Shown piece by piece: positions 26,659 through 37,100 of a DNA stretch of 64,000 nucleotides. The stretch spans positions 806,001 through 870,000 of the forward strand of contig NZ_CP132976.1 of NCBI RefSeq assembly GCF_030864005.1, written 5' to 3'. A model generated the notes under the pieces. That model was not told the origin of the DNA and ran no database searches. It saw nothing but the letters and a program-made list of their open reading frames with translations. The stretch is from Achromobacter seleniivolatilans (GTDB lineage Bacteria; Pseudomonadota; Gammaproteobacteria; Burkholderiales; Burkholderiaceae_B). Each line of letters opens with the position of its first letter. The first letter of the stretch is position 1. Both the position numbers and the translations under genes were made by a program.

Positions 26659-27846
26659 TCAACGCACCGAGCGGTAGGTGTCCTGGCGTTGCGGATGCGT
26701 GAGCATCACTTGCCAAAGCTGGCCCTCACGCGAGCGAAAAAAACCTGCGCAACACATCAGATAGTATTTCCACATGCGGTAGAAGCGCGTGCCGTAGCGC
26801 GCTTGCAGCGTCGGCCAAGCGTGTTCAAATCTGTCCCACCACGCCATCAGCGTACGGTCGTAGTCGGCGCCAAAGTTGTGCCAGTCTTCGATGATGAACC
26901 GGTGTTCGACGGCGGTAGCGATCTCGCGCGCGGATGGCAGCTTGCCGTTCGGGAACACGTAGCGGTCGATCCAGGGATCGGTGCTCAGGCTGGTTGCTGC
27001 GATGCCGATGGTGTGCAGCAAGAAGATGCCGTCCGGCGCCATCAGGCGTTGCACGTTGCTGAAATAGGTGTCGTAGTTCTTGGGGCCTACGTGTTCAAAC
27101 ATGCCCACTGACACGACCTTGTCGAAGCTGCCTTGCAGGTCGCGGTAGTCTTGCAGCAGCAGCTCCACCGGCAGGCCCTTGACCCTTTCCTGCGCCAATG
27201 CCAGCTGTTCCTTGGACACCGTCACACCGGTGACCTTGACGCCGTATTGCTCGGCCGCGAACTTCGCCAGCCCGCCCCAGCCGCAGCCTATGTCCAGCAG
27301 CGTTTCACCTTGCTTTAGCTGCAACTTGCGGCAGATCATGTCCAGCTTGGCCAGTTGTGCCTCTTCCAGCGTCTGGGCCTTTTCCCAGAAGGCGCAGGAA
27401 TAAATCATCCGGCTATCCAGCATGGCTTCGAATACGTCGTTGCCAGCGTCATAGTGCTGTTCGCCCACTTCAAACGCCCGGTTCTTGGACTGAAGGTTGA
27501 ACAGTTTGTGGCGCAGGTGTTCGGCGATCAGCTTGACGCGGGCAATGCCCAGCGCGGCCGATCCCATGTCAGCGCGCAGCAGACGGGTGAACAGTTCGTC
27601 CAGCTGCTCGCAGTCCCATTCCCCGTCCATATAGGATTCGCCCAGCCCCAAGGACCAGCTGGCGAAAACGCGTTCGTACATGTGCTTGTCGTGCACCTGG
27701 ATGTCCCAGGGGCGCGAGCCATTGATTTGCACATCGGCGCGGCCCAGCACATCTTGCAGGACTTTGGGCGGTTCGGGGGGAGGGGGGCTGACCGCAGGAG
27801 AGGAATGATCGGCGGTCAGAGGAGAGGCAGGACTGCTTTGCTGCAT
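26659..27846 (-). CDS. cfa: Cyclopropane-fatty-acyl-phospholipid synthase
   Basis: This 395-residue SAM-dependent enzyme converts membrane unsaturated fatty acids to cyclopropane forms. The SAM motif is LLDIGCGWGG (183-192), and the bicarbonate-binding residues of the E. coli enzyme are retained at C151 (YSCAFW), E251 (FEHVGPKNY) and H278 (LLHTIG). It is therefore the canonical enzyme of the three CFA-family proteins in this window. A GGAG ribosome site precedes the ATG. It stands alone and is divergent from the hydrolase gene at 28239. Confidence 0.94.
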   Translation of the reverse strand: MQQSSPASPLTADHSSPAVSPPPPEPPKVLQDVLGRADVQINGSRPWDIQVHDKHMYERVFASWSLGLGESYMDGEWDCEQLDELFTRLLRADMGSAALGIARVKLIAEHLRHKLFNLQSKNRAFEVGEQHYDAGNDVFEAMLDSRMIYSCAFWEKAQTLEEAQLAKLDMICRKLQLKQGETLLDIGCGWGGLAKFAAEQYGVKVTGVTVSKEQLALAQERVKGLPVELLLQDYRDLQGSFDKVVSVGMFEHVGPKNYDTYFSNVQRLMAPDGIFLLHTIGIAATSLSTDPWIDRYVFPNGKLPSAREIATAVEHRFIIEDWHNFGADYDRTLMAWWDRFEHAWPTLQARYGTRFYRMWKYYLMCCAGFFRSREGQLWQVMLTHPQRQDTYRSVR

Positions 27847-28238
27847 AAGGACTCCATATCAATTTTGGGATGACTGATCTGGCAATGCTCTAAGCGCATA
27901 ACTCTCACCTGTTCCGGCGGGCAATTCCAATTTAATGATTGGATCGGCGCAATAGACATTGCTTATGCCGGGTCTTTCAAGCCTTGCCTGCCGCAGGGAA
28001 TGGGGAGATCGTAGCGAGGTGCGAGCGGAGTGTCCAGCATAGGACGATGACTGGCCTTCGGCGGCAATATCCGGGAGCGGGTCATGGGCATAGCGGCATG
28101 GCGCGTTTACACTACTGCGCCCTGCCTGTCTGCTGCATGGTTTGCCATCAGACGCCGCCTGCGCGCCGCTCTCGTCCTATAAGATACTGGCCGGGCGCAT
28201 CGCCGATCGGGCGGGCGCAGACCTGTGGAGCTGTATTG
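27847..28238. other. Intergenic region between cfa and the hydrolase gene
   Basis: These 392 bp separate two divergent genes. An open frame continues the hydrolase upstream to about 27939, but its composition and lack of homology to hydrolase N-termini argue against translation. An AT-rich TATAAGAT at 28178-28185 could be a -10 element for the hydrolase; no matching -35 was seen. Nothing else was recognised. Confidence 0.4.
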
Positions 28239-29174
28239 ATGGTGGACGCCAGCCTGGAACCCCGTTTGGAATTCGTCACTTGCGCCAGTCCGGCCGGTTT
28301 GCACCGGATGGCCTACTGGGAATGGGGTGATCCCGCCAATGATCAGGTGCTGCTCTGCGTACACGGCCTGACCCGCAGCGGGCGTGATTTCGATACCCTG
28401 GCGCGCAGGCTGGCTGGCCGCTACCGGGTGGTGTGCCCCGATGTGGTCGGGCGTGGCCGGTCTGACTGGCTGGTCAATCCCGCGTTCTACAGCGTTCCGC
28501 AGTACGTGTCGGACATGGTCACGCTGATCGCTCGCCTGCAACCTGCCCGGCTGGCCTGGGTGGGCACGTCCATGGGCGGGCTGGTCGGTTTGGCGCTGTC
28601 GGGCGCCGCGGTATTTGCCAATGCCATGCAGGCGATGCGTCCGCACGCCGGTATGCTGCCCCCGGGGCAGGGCATTCATTTTGACAAGCTGGTGTTGAAC
28701 GACGTGGGCCCGCGCCTGGAAACCGGCGCGTTGTCGCGCATTGGGCAGTACGTGGGGGAACCCGGCGAATTCGCGTCATTTCAGGAAGCCGTTGCCACCA
28801 TGCGCGCCAATTCCGAGACGTTCGGACCGCATACGGACGCGCAATGGGCTGACTTGGCAAAGTACCTGTATCCCGAATATGGCGGCAAATGGGTCAAGCA
28901 TTACGATCTGGCGCTGTCGCAGGCGCTGGCTGCGCAAACGCCGGACGAACTGGCCGCTGGCGAGCAGATTCTGTGGCGTTCGTACGATGCCGTGCCTTGC
29001 CCGGTGCTGATTGTGCGCGGGGAAATGTCTGATTTGTTGACGCGGGTCACCGTTGAAGAAATGCTGAAGCGCAATCCGCGCGCTCAGGCGCTAGAGGTGC
29101 CGGGCGTAGGGCACGCGCCCACCCTGATCGCTGACGATCAGGTGGACCCGGTGGCGGCCTTTCTGCTGGCTTGA
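28239..29174 (+). CDS. Alpha/beta hydrolase
   Basis: This hydrolase of 311 residues has the oxyanion/HG segment LLCVHGLTRSGRDF, the nucleophile elbow GTSMGG, a late acid in the MSDLLTR segment and a C-terminal VPGVGHAPTL carrying the catalytic His. It belongs to the general esterase/lactonase group and cannot be placed more precisely. The ATG at 28239 has GGAG about 9 nt upstream. It is followed by the PHP gene in the same direction, 70 bp away. Confidence 0.88.
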   Translation: MVDASLEPRLEFVTCASPAGLHRMAYWEWGDPANDQVLLCVHGLTRSGRDFDTLARRLAGRYRVVCPDVVGRGRSDWLVNPAFYSVPQYVSDMVTLIARLQPARLAWVGTSMGGLVGLALSGAAVFANAMQAMRPHAGMLPPGQGIHFDKLVLNDVGPRLETGALSRIGQYVGEPGEFASFQEAVATMRANSETFGPHTDAQWADLAKYLYPEYGGKWVKHYDLALSQALAAQTPDELAAGEQILWRSYDAVPCPVLIVRGEMSDLLTRVTVEEMLKRNPRAQALEVPGVGHAPTLIADDQVDPVAAFLLA

Positions 29175-29232
29175 ACGTCCGCCCAGCGATTATGGGGACG
29201 CCCAGGCGCTATCAATGACGCCGGGGCTTCTC

Positions 29233-29238
29233 TACAAT
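29233..29238 (+). promoter_or_regulatory. -10 element placed for a leaderless PHP transcript
   Basis: TACAAT ends 6 nt before the ATG at 29245, so transcription from it would start at or beside the start codon. No Shine-Dalgarno sequence precedes that ATG. I see no good -35 hexamer at the right distance, which keeps the confidence modest. Confidence 0.42.
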
Positions 29239-29244
29239 AGCCCG

Positions 29245-30090
29245 ATGAAAGCCCCCACCTTGAACGTCGATCTGCATTGCCACTCCACCGTTTCGGACGG
29301 CGCGCTTGCGCCCCGCGATGTGGCGCAGCGTGCGCACGCCAATGGGGTGGACGTGTGGGCCTTGACCGATCACGACGAGGTAGGCGGCCTGGCCGAAGCC
29401 GCCATCGCAGCCCAGGAACTGGGCATGCAGTTCGCTCCGGGCGTGGAAATCTCCGTCACTTGGGCAGGCCTGACGGTTCACATCGTTGGATTGCGCTTTG
29501 ATCCCCACAACACCGCTTTGGTCGAAGGGCTGCGCCAAACGCGCTCCGGCCGCGCCGAACGCGCCAAGCGCATCGGTGACCGTCTGGCCGATATGGGCAT
29601 GCCGGGCGCGTATGAAGGCGCTTTGCCGTTCGCCGGCAACCCCGAACTGATCAGCCGCACCCACTTTGCGCGTTACCTGGTTGAAGCGGGCTATTGCCCC
29701 GACGTGCAAACCGTGTTCACCAAACACCTGGGCGACGACCGTCCCGGCCACGTGCCCATGCAATGGGCAACGCTAGCCGAAGCCGTGGGCTGGATTCGAG
29801 GCGCGGGCGGTCTGGCCGTGATCGCCCATCCGGGCCGCTATAAATACACCCCCCTCCAATTCGCCGCGCTGTTCGATGAATTCCTGCAATTGGGCGGGGT
29901 GGGTATCGAGGTCAATACCGGCAGCCATACCGCCGAAGAGGCCCGGCAATATGCTGACGTTGCGCGCCGCTATGGCTTTTTGGCCTCGCGCGGTTCGGAC
30001 TTTCACAGTCCCAAGGAAAGCCGGATGGATCTGGGCCGACTGCCGTCGCTGCCGTCCGACTTGAAGCCGGTCTGGCACGACTGGTTCTGA
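29245..30090 (+). CDS. PHP domain phosphatase (RnmAM/YciV-like nucleoside bisphosphatase)
   Basis: This 281-residue PHP-family metalloenzyme has the metal motif VDLHCHSTVSDGALAP at its N-terminus, the second motif ALTDHDEVGG, a later VIAHPGRYKY and a final GSDFHSP. Relatives dephosphorylate 3',5'-nucleoside bisphosphates and trim RNA 5' ends (E. coli YciV, renamed RnmAM). The ATG at 29245 was chosen over 29215 because homologues begin just before the DLHCHS motif. greB follows 68 bp downstream on the same strand. Confidence 0.9.
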   Translation: MKAPTLNVDLHCHSTVSDGALAPRDVAQRAHANGVDVWALTDHDEVGGLAEAAIAAQELGMQFAPGVEISVTWAGLTVHIVGLRFDPHNTALVEGLRQTRSGRAERAKRIGDRLADMGMPGAYEGALPFAGNPELISRTHFARYLVEAGYCPDVQTVFTKHLGDDRPGHVPMQWATLAEAVGWIRGAGGLAVIAHPGRYKYTPLQFAALFDEFLQLGGVGIEVNTGSHTAEEARQYADVARRYGFLASRGSDFHSPKESRMDLGRLPSLPSDLKPVWHDWF

Positions 30091-30158
30091 CGCGGGCGGT
30101 CCACTCCGCCCATCCTGCAAGCCATCGATAGTGAACGCGGCATTGCCGCGCAACCGCC

Positions 30159-30707
30159 ATGAACAAAGCCTTTGTTAAAGAGTCCGACAACGAGGACGAT
30201 GACGATCTGCCGCAGACCCTGGCGTTGCCGGCAGGCACGAAGAACTACATCACCCCCGAAGGGTATGAGCGCCTGCGGGCTGAACTGACGCATCTGATGA
30301 ACGTGGAGCGTCCGTCCGTCGTGCAAATCGTGTCCTGGGCGGCGTCCAATGGCGACCGCTCGGAAAACGGCGACTATCTCTACGGCAAGAAGCGCTTGCG
30401 CGAGATCGACCGCCGCATGCGTTTCCTGACCAAGCGTCTGGACATTGCCGAAATCGTCGACCCTGAAGCGCAACCGAACCGGGACCAGGTGTTTTTTGGC
30501 GCCACCGTGCTGTATTCAGACAAGGCGGGCGAAGACCACAAGGTCACTATCGTCGGCGTGGACGAGGCCGAACCGCTGGCCGGCAAGATCAGCTGGATCT
30601 CGCCCGTGGCGCGCGCGCTGATCAAGGCGAAAGAGGGCGACACGGTGGTGCTGCGTACGCCCGGCGGGATTGAAGAGCTGGATATTCTGGAAGTCAGTTA
30701 TCCGTGA
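30159..30707 (+). CDS. greB: Transcription elongation factor GreB
   Basis: This protein of 182 residues rescues backtracked RNA polymerase by stimulating transcript cleavage. It shows the N-terminal coiled-coil with the conserved acidic tip (VSWAASNGDRSENGDYLYGKKRLREID) and the C-terminal FKBP-like domain (ISPVARALIKAKEGDTVVL). An acidic N-terminal extension (ESDNEDDDD) of about 25 residues precedes the core. A strong terminator follows at 30771-30803. Confidence 0.96.
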   Translation: MNKAFVKESDNEDDDDLPQTLALPAGTKNYITPEGYERLRAELTHLMNVERPSVVQIVSWAASNGDRSENGDYLYGKKRLREIDRRMRFLTKRLDIAEIVDPEAQPNRDQVFFGATVLYSDKAGEDHKVTIVGVDEAEPLAGKISWISPVARALIKAKEGDTVVLRTPGGIEELDILEVSYP

Positions 30708-30770
30708 ATCGTGCCGCGAGGCTTGTGCCCGCAATTCGCGTACCCCATCCCAATCTTCCCGCTCAAAAGG

Positions 30771-30803
30771 AAACAGGCGCCGGCTTGTGACCGGCGCCTG
30801 TTT
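30771..30803. terminator. Bidirectional intrinsic terminator after greB
   Basis: AAACAGGCGCCGG and CCGGCGCCTGTTT form a perfect 13-bp stem around a 7-nt loop, with A/T runs at both feet. It sits between greB (ends 30707) and the convergent TRAP receptor gene (ends 30915). Confidence 0.88.
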
Positions 30804-30914
30804 GGTTGGGCGGGATCTGACGTCCCTGCCTCGGTGTGGCGGCTTGCGCCGCCGTTCCCCTGGGGCTTGCTGCTAAATCATTTCGTCAACGTCTGTGGGC
30901 GATAACGCGCTGGC

Positions 30915-31943
30915 TCACTTCTTACGCGCCGCAATCGATTTTTCGGCCGTGTTCACCAGATCTTCGCCAATCTGCTTTTTCCACTTGTCATACACAGGCT
31001 GCGTGACCTTGGCAAAGGCGTCATGCTCGGCCTGCGACAAGGACGTCACCGTCACGCCGTGGCCTTCGATTTCCTTCAACAGCGACGGATCTTCAGGCGT
31101 GACGCCCTTGCGCGCGATCACGATCTGCTGCTTGCCTGCGTCCAGCGCCGCTTGGCGCACGATGTCGCGGTCCTTTTCCGACCACGAATTCCAGACTTCG
31201 CGGTTGACCACGAAGATCAGCGGGTCGGCCACGTAGTTCCACAAGGTCAGGTATTTCTGGCCCACGGTGTACAGCTTGGAACCGGTGTAGATGGACAAGG
31301 GGTTTTCCTGGCCGTCGACCGCGCCGCTGGCCAGAGCCGGTTGCGCATCCGCCCAGCTCATCTGCGTGGGGTTGGCGCCCAGCGCGGTGAACGTGTCGAT
31401 ATACAGCGGCGAACCCACCACGCGCAGCTTCATGCCCTTCATGTCGTCGGGCTTCTTGATCTCGCGCTTGGAGTTGCTGATCTGGCGATAGCCGTTTTCA
31501 CCCCAGGCCAATGGCACTACGCCGGCTTTTTCAATCAGCTTGAACATCTCTTTGCCCACTTCGCCTTGCACCAGCGCATCGATGGCAGCGTAGTCAGGCA
31601 TCAGGAAGGGCAGCGAGAAAAGGTTCAACTGCTTGACCTGCGGCGACCAATTGATGGTCGAACCAACCGCCATGTCGATCACGCCCTGGCGGATGGCGGT
31701 GAATTCGCGGGTCTGGTCGCCTTGCACCAGCGACGTGCCGGGATAGACCTTGATGTTGATGCGGCCGTCGGTGCGTTCGCGCACGAGCTTGGACCAGATT
31801 TCGGCGCCTTGGCCCCATGGGAAGGTGGTGCCTACGACGATGGACAGCTTGTACTCGGCCTTGTAGTTCTGCGCGTGCGCGGGCGTCATGCCGACGACTG
31901 CAGCGGCGCACAGCGCGGCGCCAATCAGGTTGCGGAAGTTCAT
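30915..31943 (-). CDS. TRAP transporter substrate-binding protein (DctP family)
   Basis: This periplasmic receptor of 342 residues has a signal peptide (cleavage near residue 24, AHAQNYKAEY) and DctP features such as ELSIVVGTTFP-like strand 1 (KLSIVVGTTFPWGQGAEIW), GMKLRVVGSPLYIDTF and the substrate-contact region QPALASGAVDGQENPLS. It is the third gene in transcription order of a complete DctQ-DctM-DctP TRAP system (33855 to 30915), 53 bp after dctM. The ligand is probably a carboxylate. Confidence 0.93.
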   Translation of the reverse strand: MNFRNLIGAALCAAAVVGMTPAHAQNYKAEYKLSIVVGTTFPWGQGAEIWSKLVRERTDGRINIKVYPGTSLVQGDQTREFTAIRQGVIDMAVGSTINWSPQVKQLNLFSLPFLMPDYAAIDALVQGEVGKEMFKLIEKAGVVPLAWGENGYRQISNSKREIKKPDDMKGMKLRVVGSPLYIDTFTALGANPTQMSWADAQPALASGAVDGQENPLSIYTGSKLYTVGQKYLTLWNYVADPLIFVVNREVWNSWSEKDRDIVRQAALDAGKQQIVIARKGVTPEDPSLLKEIEGHGVTVTSLSQAEHDAFAKVTQPVYDKWKKQIGEDLVNTAEKSIAARKK

Positions 31944-31996
31944 GCGATGTCTCCTCTCTTTGCGAGTGTGTCTGTTGTTGTAATGAATAGCGCTGC

Positions 31997-33295
31997 TCAA
32001 TAACCCAGCTTATGCGGCAGCCATAGCGCCAATTGCGGAAACACCAGCACCGCTACCAGCACCAGGAACATCGCGCCTAGCAGCCACACCACCCAGCGCA
32101 CCGTGGACTCCATGGGCACGCGCGCAATGCGGCACGACACCATCAGATTCACGGCCAGCGGCGGGGTGAATTGGCCCAGCGCAACCTTCAAAGTCAGAAT
32201 CACGCCGAACCACACCGGGTCCCAGCCATAGGCATTGGCGATCGGCATAAGCAAGGGCACGAAAATCAAAAAGATCGATATGCCGTCCAGGAACATGCCA
32301 ACGGTCATCAGCAACAGAATCAACAGCGAAAGCACGCCCCATTCGCCCAGTCCTGAATTGACGATGGCGTTGGTGATCGGGTCGATCACGCTAAGCGTGG
32401 AAAGCGCCCAGGCAAAGATGCCCGCCAGTGTCACCACCAGCATGATCACGGCGGACAGCTCGGCGGCTTCACGCAGGATCTTGTACAGGTCGCGCAGCTT
32501 GATCGTGCGGTGGATGAAGAACCCCACGAACAAGCCATAAAACACGGCGACAACGGCGGCTTCCGTGGGCGTGAACCAGCCCATCCGCATGCCGCCCAGG
32601 ATCAGCACGGGCGCGGCCAGTCCCCAGGACGCTTCACGCAAACTGGCCCAGAAAGGCGGGCGCGGCAAGTGGGCTTCCAGCGCGCCCATCTTGTACTTGC
32701 GCGACAACCACACGGCCGGCACGATCAGCGCGAAACCAGCAAGAATGCCGGGGATCATGCCAGCGGCAAACAGCGCAGGTACGGACGCGCCCGGCACCAG
32801 CACCGAATAGATGATGAAGGCAACCGACGGCGGGATCAGAATGTCGGTGGCGGCGCCTGCCGCGACCACGGCCGCCGAGAACGAGCCCGGATAACCCGCG
32901 CGCGACATGGCGGTAATCATTACCGCGCCGACCGCTGCCGCGCAGGCCGGGCCAGAGCCGGAAATTCCGCCCAGGAACATCGCCACGGCAATCGACACCA
33001 GCGGCAGCATGCCGGGCCCGCGGCCCACGATGGCAATGGCAAAGTCCACCAGCCGCTTGGCCACGCCTGAACGGTCAAAGATGGAGCCGACCAGCACGAA
33101 CATGGGAATGGCCAGCAACGGGTATTTGGCCAGACCCGCGTAGAAATTCTGTGGCACGGTCAACAGGCCATACCAGGGCGTGTCCAGATTGGACAGCACG
33201 ATGGCGACCGTACCGCCTATGCCCAACGCGACGCCAACCGGCACCCCGATCAGCATCAAGACGATGAAGACAACAAAGAGGATGGTGGCGATCAT
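31997..33295 (-). CDS. TRAP transporter large permease (DctM family)
   Basis: This 432-residue membrane protein has about 12 hydrophobic helices and is the sodium-driven transport subunit of TRAP systems. Family stretches include GVPVGVALGIGGTVAIVL, NFYAGLAKYPLLAIPMFVLVG and SGSGPACAAAVGAVMI. The ATG at 33295 overlaps the dctQ stop by 4 nt (ATGA), so a longer upstream frame inside dctQ is not the real start. Confidence 0.95.
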   Translation of the reverse strand: MIATILFVVFIVLMLIGVPVGVALGIGGTVAIVLSNLDTPWYGLLTVPQNFYAGLAKYPLLAIPMFVLVGSIFDRSGVAKRLVDFAIAIVGRGPGMLPLVSIAVAMFLGGISGSGPACAAAVGAVMITAMSRAGYPGSFSAAVVAAGAATDILIPPSVAFIIYSVLVPGASVPALFAAGMIPGILAGFALIVPAVWLSRKYKMGALEAHLPRPPFWASLREASWGLAAPVLILGGMRMGWFTPTEAAVVAVFYGLFVGFFIHRTIKLRDLYKILREAAELSAVIMLVVTLAGIFAWALSTLSVIDPITNAIVNSGLGEWGVLSLLILLLMTVGMFLDGISIFLIFVPLLMPIANAYGWDPVWFGVILTLKVALGQFTPPLAVNLMVSCRIARVPMESTVRWVVWLLGAMFLVLVAVLVFPQLALWLPHKLGY

Positions 33296-33855
33296 TTGCC
33301 GCCCTTTGCAATGCGGCGCAGCGTGCCTATGGTGCGCAGCGAAATCGCCGCCGCCATCACGGGCAGCCAGATCGAATACCACCAGGTGGGTACGCCAATC
33401 GCGGGCGAGGTTTCTTCGTAGATGTATTCGTCGGCCACCAGCTTGACCGACAGTACGGTCAGCAGCAGGAAGAACGCCAGCACGCAGCCGCTGGAAATCA
33501 GCGCCATGATGCGTTGGCGGCGGGGCGAACCGGAGTCCGCCAGAATTTCGATGCGGATATGGTGATTGCGCACGAACGCCACGCTGCCGCCCGCCATGGT
33601 CAGCACGATCAGCAGAAATACCGAGATTTCTTCCGTCCACGCAAACGACTGGTCGGTGAAATACCGCACCAGCACATTCATGAAAGTGATCAGCGCAAGC
33701 GTAGCCAGCAGAATCACCGCCAGCCAGTCTTCGATGGCAAGCGGCACCTTGACGGCGGGATCAGCTTCGATGGGGATGATCGGTTCGACAGGCTCGTCGG
33801 CGGCTTCGGGGCGGGACATGTGAGGCAACGGCCTGCGCGTGGAATGCGCATTCAT
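33292..33855 (-). CDS. TRAP transporter small permease (DctQ family)
   Basis: This four-helix membrane protein of 187 residues is the small TRAP subunit, with NVLVRYFTDQSFAWTEEISVFLLI as its conserved core and a cytoplasmic N-terminal tail of about 40 residues rich in Pro and Glu. An ATG at 33819 would give 175 residues; neither start has a clear ribosome site. It is the first gene of the TRAP operon. Confidence 0.92.
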   Translation of the reverse strand: MNAHSTRRPLPHMSRPEAADEPVEPIIPIEADPAVKVPLAIEDWLAVILLATLALITFMNVLVRYFTDQSFAWTEEISVFLLIVLTMAGGSVAFVRNHHIRIEILADSGSPRRQRIMALISSGCVLAFFLLLTVLSVKLVADEYIYEETSPAIGVPTWWYSIWLPVMAAAISLRTIGTLRRIAKGGK

Positions 33856-34171
33856 TATTGGGGTCGCTGCATCCTACCGTTGCCCGGTCACGGCGGTAGC
33901 TCGTGTTTTCCCGCGGTGCGGGGTGGCTGCAACATGTTGCGTTGCGTCAGACGCGGTCGGCCTCGGCCTGGCCCACGATGAATAACCCATAGCGATCACA
34001 GGGCTTTACCGCGATATTGCCCTGCACCATCGCAGTGCGGCCGGCTTGGAATTCTTTTGTAACATTGCTCAAAACAGGGGTTCGGCAAGCTTCTTGAACA
34101 TCGGCTCCGGGAAAACCCCCTAAACAGGTAAAATCACTTTTTGCACCCATCCTTATTACGGCGCCCGCATC
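33856..34171. other. Divergent intergenic region between dctQ and purL
   Basis: These 316 bp hold no gene that I can support. On the plus strand a TAAAAT hexamer at 34129-34134 could be the purL -10 element, giving a leader of about 30 nt; no -35 at standard spacing was found. I looked for a purine riboswitch core and did not see one. Confidence 0.45.
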
Positions 34172-37100
34172 GTGTCCCTAGTTCAGCATCTGCCTGGTTC
34201 CTCCGTCCTGTCCTCCTTTCGTCGCGAACGCCTTCTGGCGCAACTGAAGGAAGCCGGCTTGCCGGTGGCCGACATATCCGCCCGCTACGAGCACTTCGTC
34301 AGCACTGACGCCGCTTTGACGGCCGAACAGCAGCAACACCTGACTCAACTGCTGGACTACGGCACGCCCAGTACGGCCGAAGCCCCGGCCAAGAGCCTGT
34401 CGTTGCTGGTGATCCCGCGTTTGGGCACCATTTCGCCGTGGGCCAGCAAGGCCACCGACATCGCCCACAACTGCGGCTTGTCGTCCGTGCATCGCATTGA
34501 ACGCGGTGTGCGCTACGTGATCACCCCGGAACGCGGCCTGTTGGGCACCAAGTCTTTCGACGACGCCATGCTGGCGCGCGCGGCGGATTGCCTGCATGAC
34601 CGCATGACCGAAACCGTGGTTGACGGCAGCTTTGACGGCCAAGCCCTGTTCCAGACGCTGGCTGGCAAGCCGATGCGCACCGTCGGTGTTCTGGCCAGCG
34701 GTGTTCAAGCCTTGGCTGAAGCCAACATCTCGCTGGGTCTGGCGCTGTCGGAAGACGAAATCGAATATCTGGCCAAGTCTTTCACCGACCTGGGGCGCGA
34801 CCCCACCGACGTAGAACTGATGATGTTCGCGCAGGCCAATAGCGAACACTGCCGCCACAAGATCTTCAACGCGGAATGGGTCATCGACGGTCAAGAACAG
34901 CCCAACACGCTGTTCGGCATGATCCGCGCCACGCACAAGGCGCAGCCGCAAGGCACGGTCGTGGCCTATTCGGATAACGCCGCCGTCATGGAAGGGGGCC
35001 CCGCGCAGCGCTTCCAGGCTGGCATGCCCGGCTCGGCAGCTGAAGGCGCCAAGTACATCCGCCGCGACACCACCGTGCACACCTTGATGAAGGTGGAAAC
35101 CCACAATCACCCGACCGCAATTGCGCCGTTCCCCGGCGCCTCGACCGGCGCGGGCGGCGAAATCCGCGACGAAGGCGCAACGGGCCGCGGCTCCAAGCCC
35201 AAGGCGGGCCTGACGGGTTTTACCGTGTCGCACCTGCGTTTTGACGACGCGCTGCAACCCTGGGAAGCCGACCATCACGGCTTGCCCGATCGCATTGCAT
35301 CGCCTCTTTCCATCATGATCGACGGCCCCATCGGCGGCGCGGCGTTCAACAATGAATTCGGCCGGCCCAACCTGTTGGGCTACTTCCGTTCGTTCGAGCA
35401 GACTGCTGGCGGCACGCGCTGGGGTTATCACAAGCCCATCATGATCGCGGGCGGCCTGGGCAGCATCGATGCGGGCTTGACGCACAAAGACGTCATTCCT
35501 CCCGGCGCGCTGCTGATTCAGCTGGGCGGCCCGGGCTTCCGGATCGGCATGGGCGGCGGCGCCGCCTCCAGTATCAGCATGGGCAGCAACTCGGCCGAGC
35601 TGGACTTCAATTCCGTCCAACGCGGCAACCCGGAAATCGAACGCCGTGCGCAGGAAGTCATCGACCGCTGCTGGCAGCAGGCCGAAAACAATCCCATCAT
35701 CGCGATTCACGACGTGGGCGCGGGCGGTTTGTCCAATGCCTTCCCGGAATTGGTGAACGACGCTGGCCGTGGCGCCATCTTTGATCTGAAGCGCGTGCCG
35801 CTGGAAGAGTCCGGCCTGTCGCCCGCCGAAGTCTGGAGCAATGAATCGCAAGAACGTTATGTTCTGTCGATTCTGCCCAAGGATCTGGAGCGCTTTGACG
35901 CCATCGCGCGCCGTGAACGCTGCCCGTATGCGGTGGTGGGCGTGGCAACCGAAGAACGCCAATTGCGTGTGGTCGATGGCGAAGGCCTGCCGGGCCTGGA
36001 CACGATCCGCCCGCAAGGCGAGGCCGAAGTGCGTCCGGTCGATGTGCCGATCGACGTCATTCTGGGCAAGCCGCCGCGCATGACGCGCGACGTGCGCCGT
36101 CTGCCTGGCGTGTCCGCGCCGCTGGACCTGGTCGGCATCGACCTGACCGAAGCCGCATACCGCGTGCTGCGTCACCCCACGGTCGCGAACAAATCTTTCC
36201 TGATCACCATCGGCGACCGCACGGTGGGCGGCCTGTCCAGCCGCGATCAGATGGTCGGCCCCTGGCAAGTGCCGGTGGCGGACTGCGCCGTGACCCTGGC
36301 TGACTACGAAGGCTTCCGTGGCGAAGCCATGTCGATGGGCGAACGCACGCCGATCGCCATGCTGGACGCCCCGGCTTCCGGCCGCATGGCCGTGGCCGAA
36401 GCGCTGACCAACCTGGCTGCCGCAGACGTTGCGCGCCTGGAAGACATCAAGCTGTCGGCCAACTGGATGGCCGCGTGCGGCGTGGACGGCCAGGACGCCG
36501 CGCTGTATGACACCGTGTCCGCCGTCAGCGAACTGTGCCAGGCCACCGGCCTGTCCATTCCGGTGGGCAAGGATTCCCTTTCCATGAAGACGTCCTGGGA
36601 ACAGGACGGCGAGCAGCGCCAGGTCGTGGCGCCGGTGTCGCTGGTTGTGACCGCGTTTGCGCCGGTTGGCGACGTGCGCGCCAGCCTGACCCCGCAACTG
36701 CGTACGGACGCTGGCGACAGCGTGCTGATCCTGATCGACCTGGGCCGCGGCCGCCATCGCATGGGCGGCTCGATTCTGGCGCAGACGTACAACCAGATCG
36801 GCGAAACCGTGCCGGACATCGACTCGCCGCAAGACCTGCGCGCCTTCTTTGTCACGATCCGCACGCTGGCCGAAGCGGGCACCATCCTGGCGTATCACGA
36901 CCGTTCCGACGGCGGCCTGTTCTCGACCCTGACCGAAATGGCCTTTGCCGGCCGCACCGGTATCTCGGTCAATCTGGACATGCTGACCTTCGATCCGCAA
37001 TCGGCCGATTGGGGCGACTTCAAGATCCGCCCCGAACAAGTGGCGGTGCAGCGCGACGAGCTGACGCTCAAGGCGTTGTTCTCGGAAGAGGCGGGCGCCG

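Noticed and set aside
27939..28238. N-terminal extension of the hydrolase gene to 27939
   Set aside because: The added 100 residues are Cys/Arg/Gly-rich and unlike hydrolase N-termini; ATG at 28239 has a GGAG site and gives a normal length.
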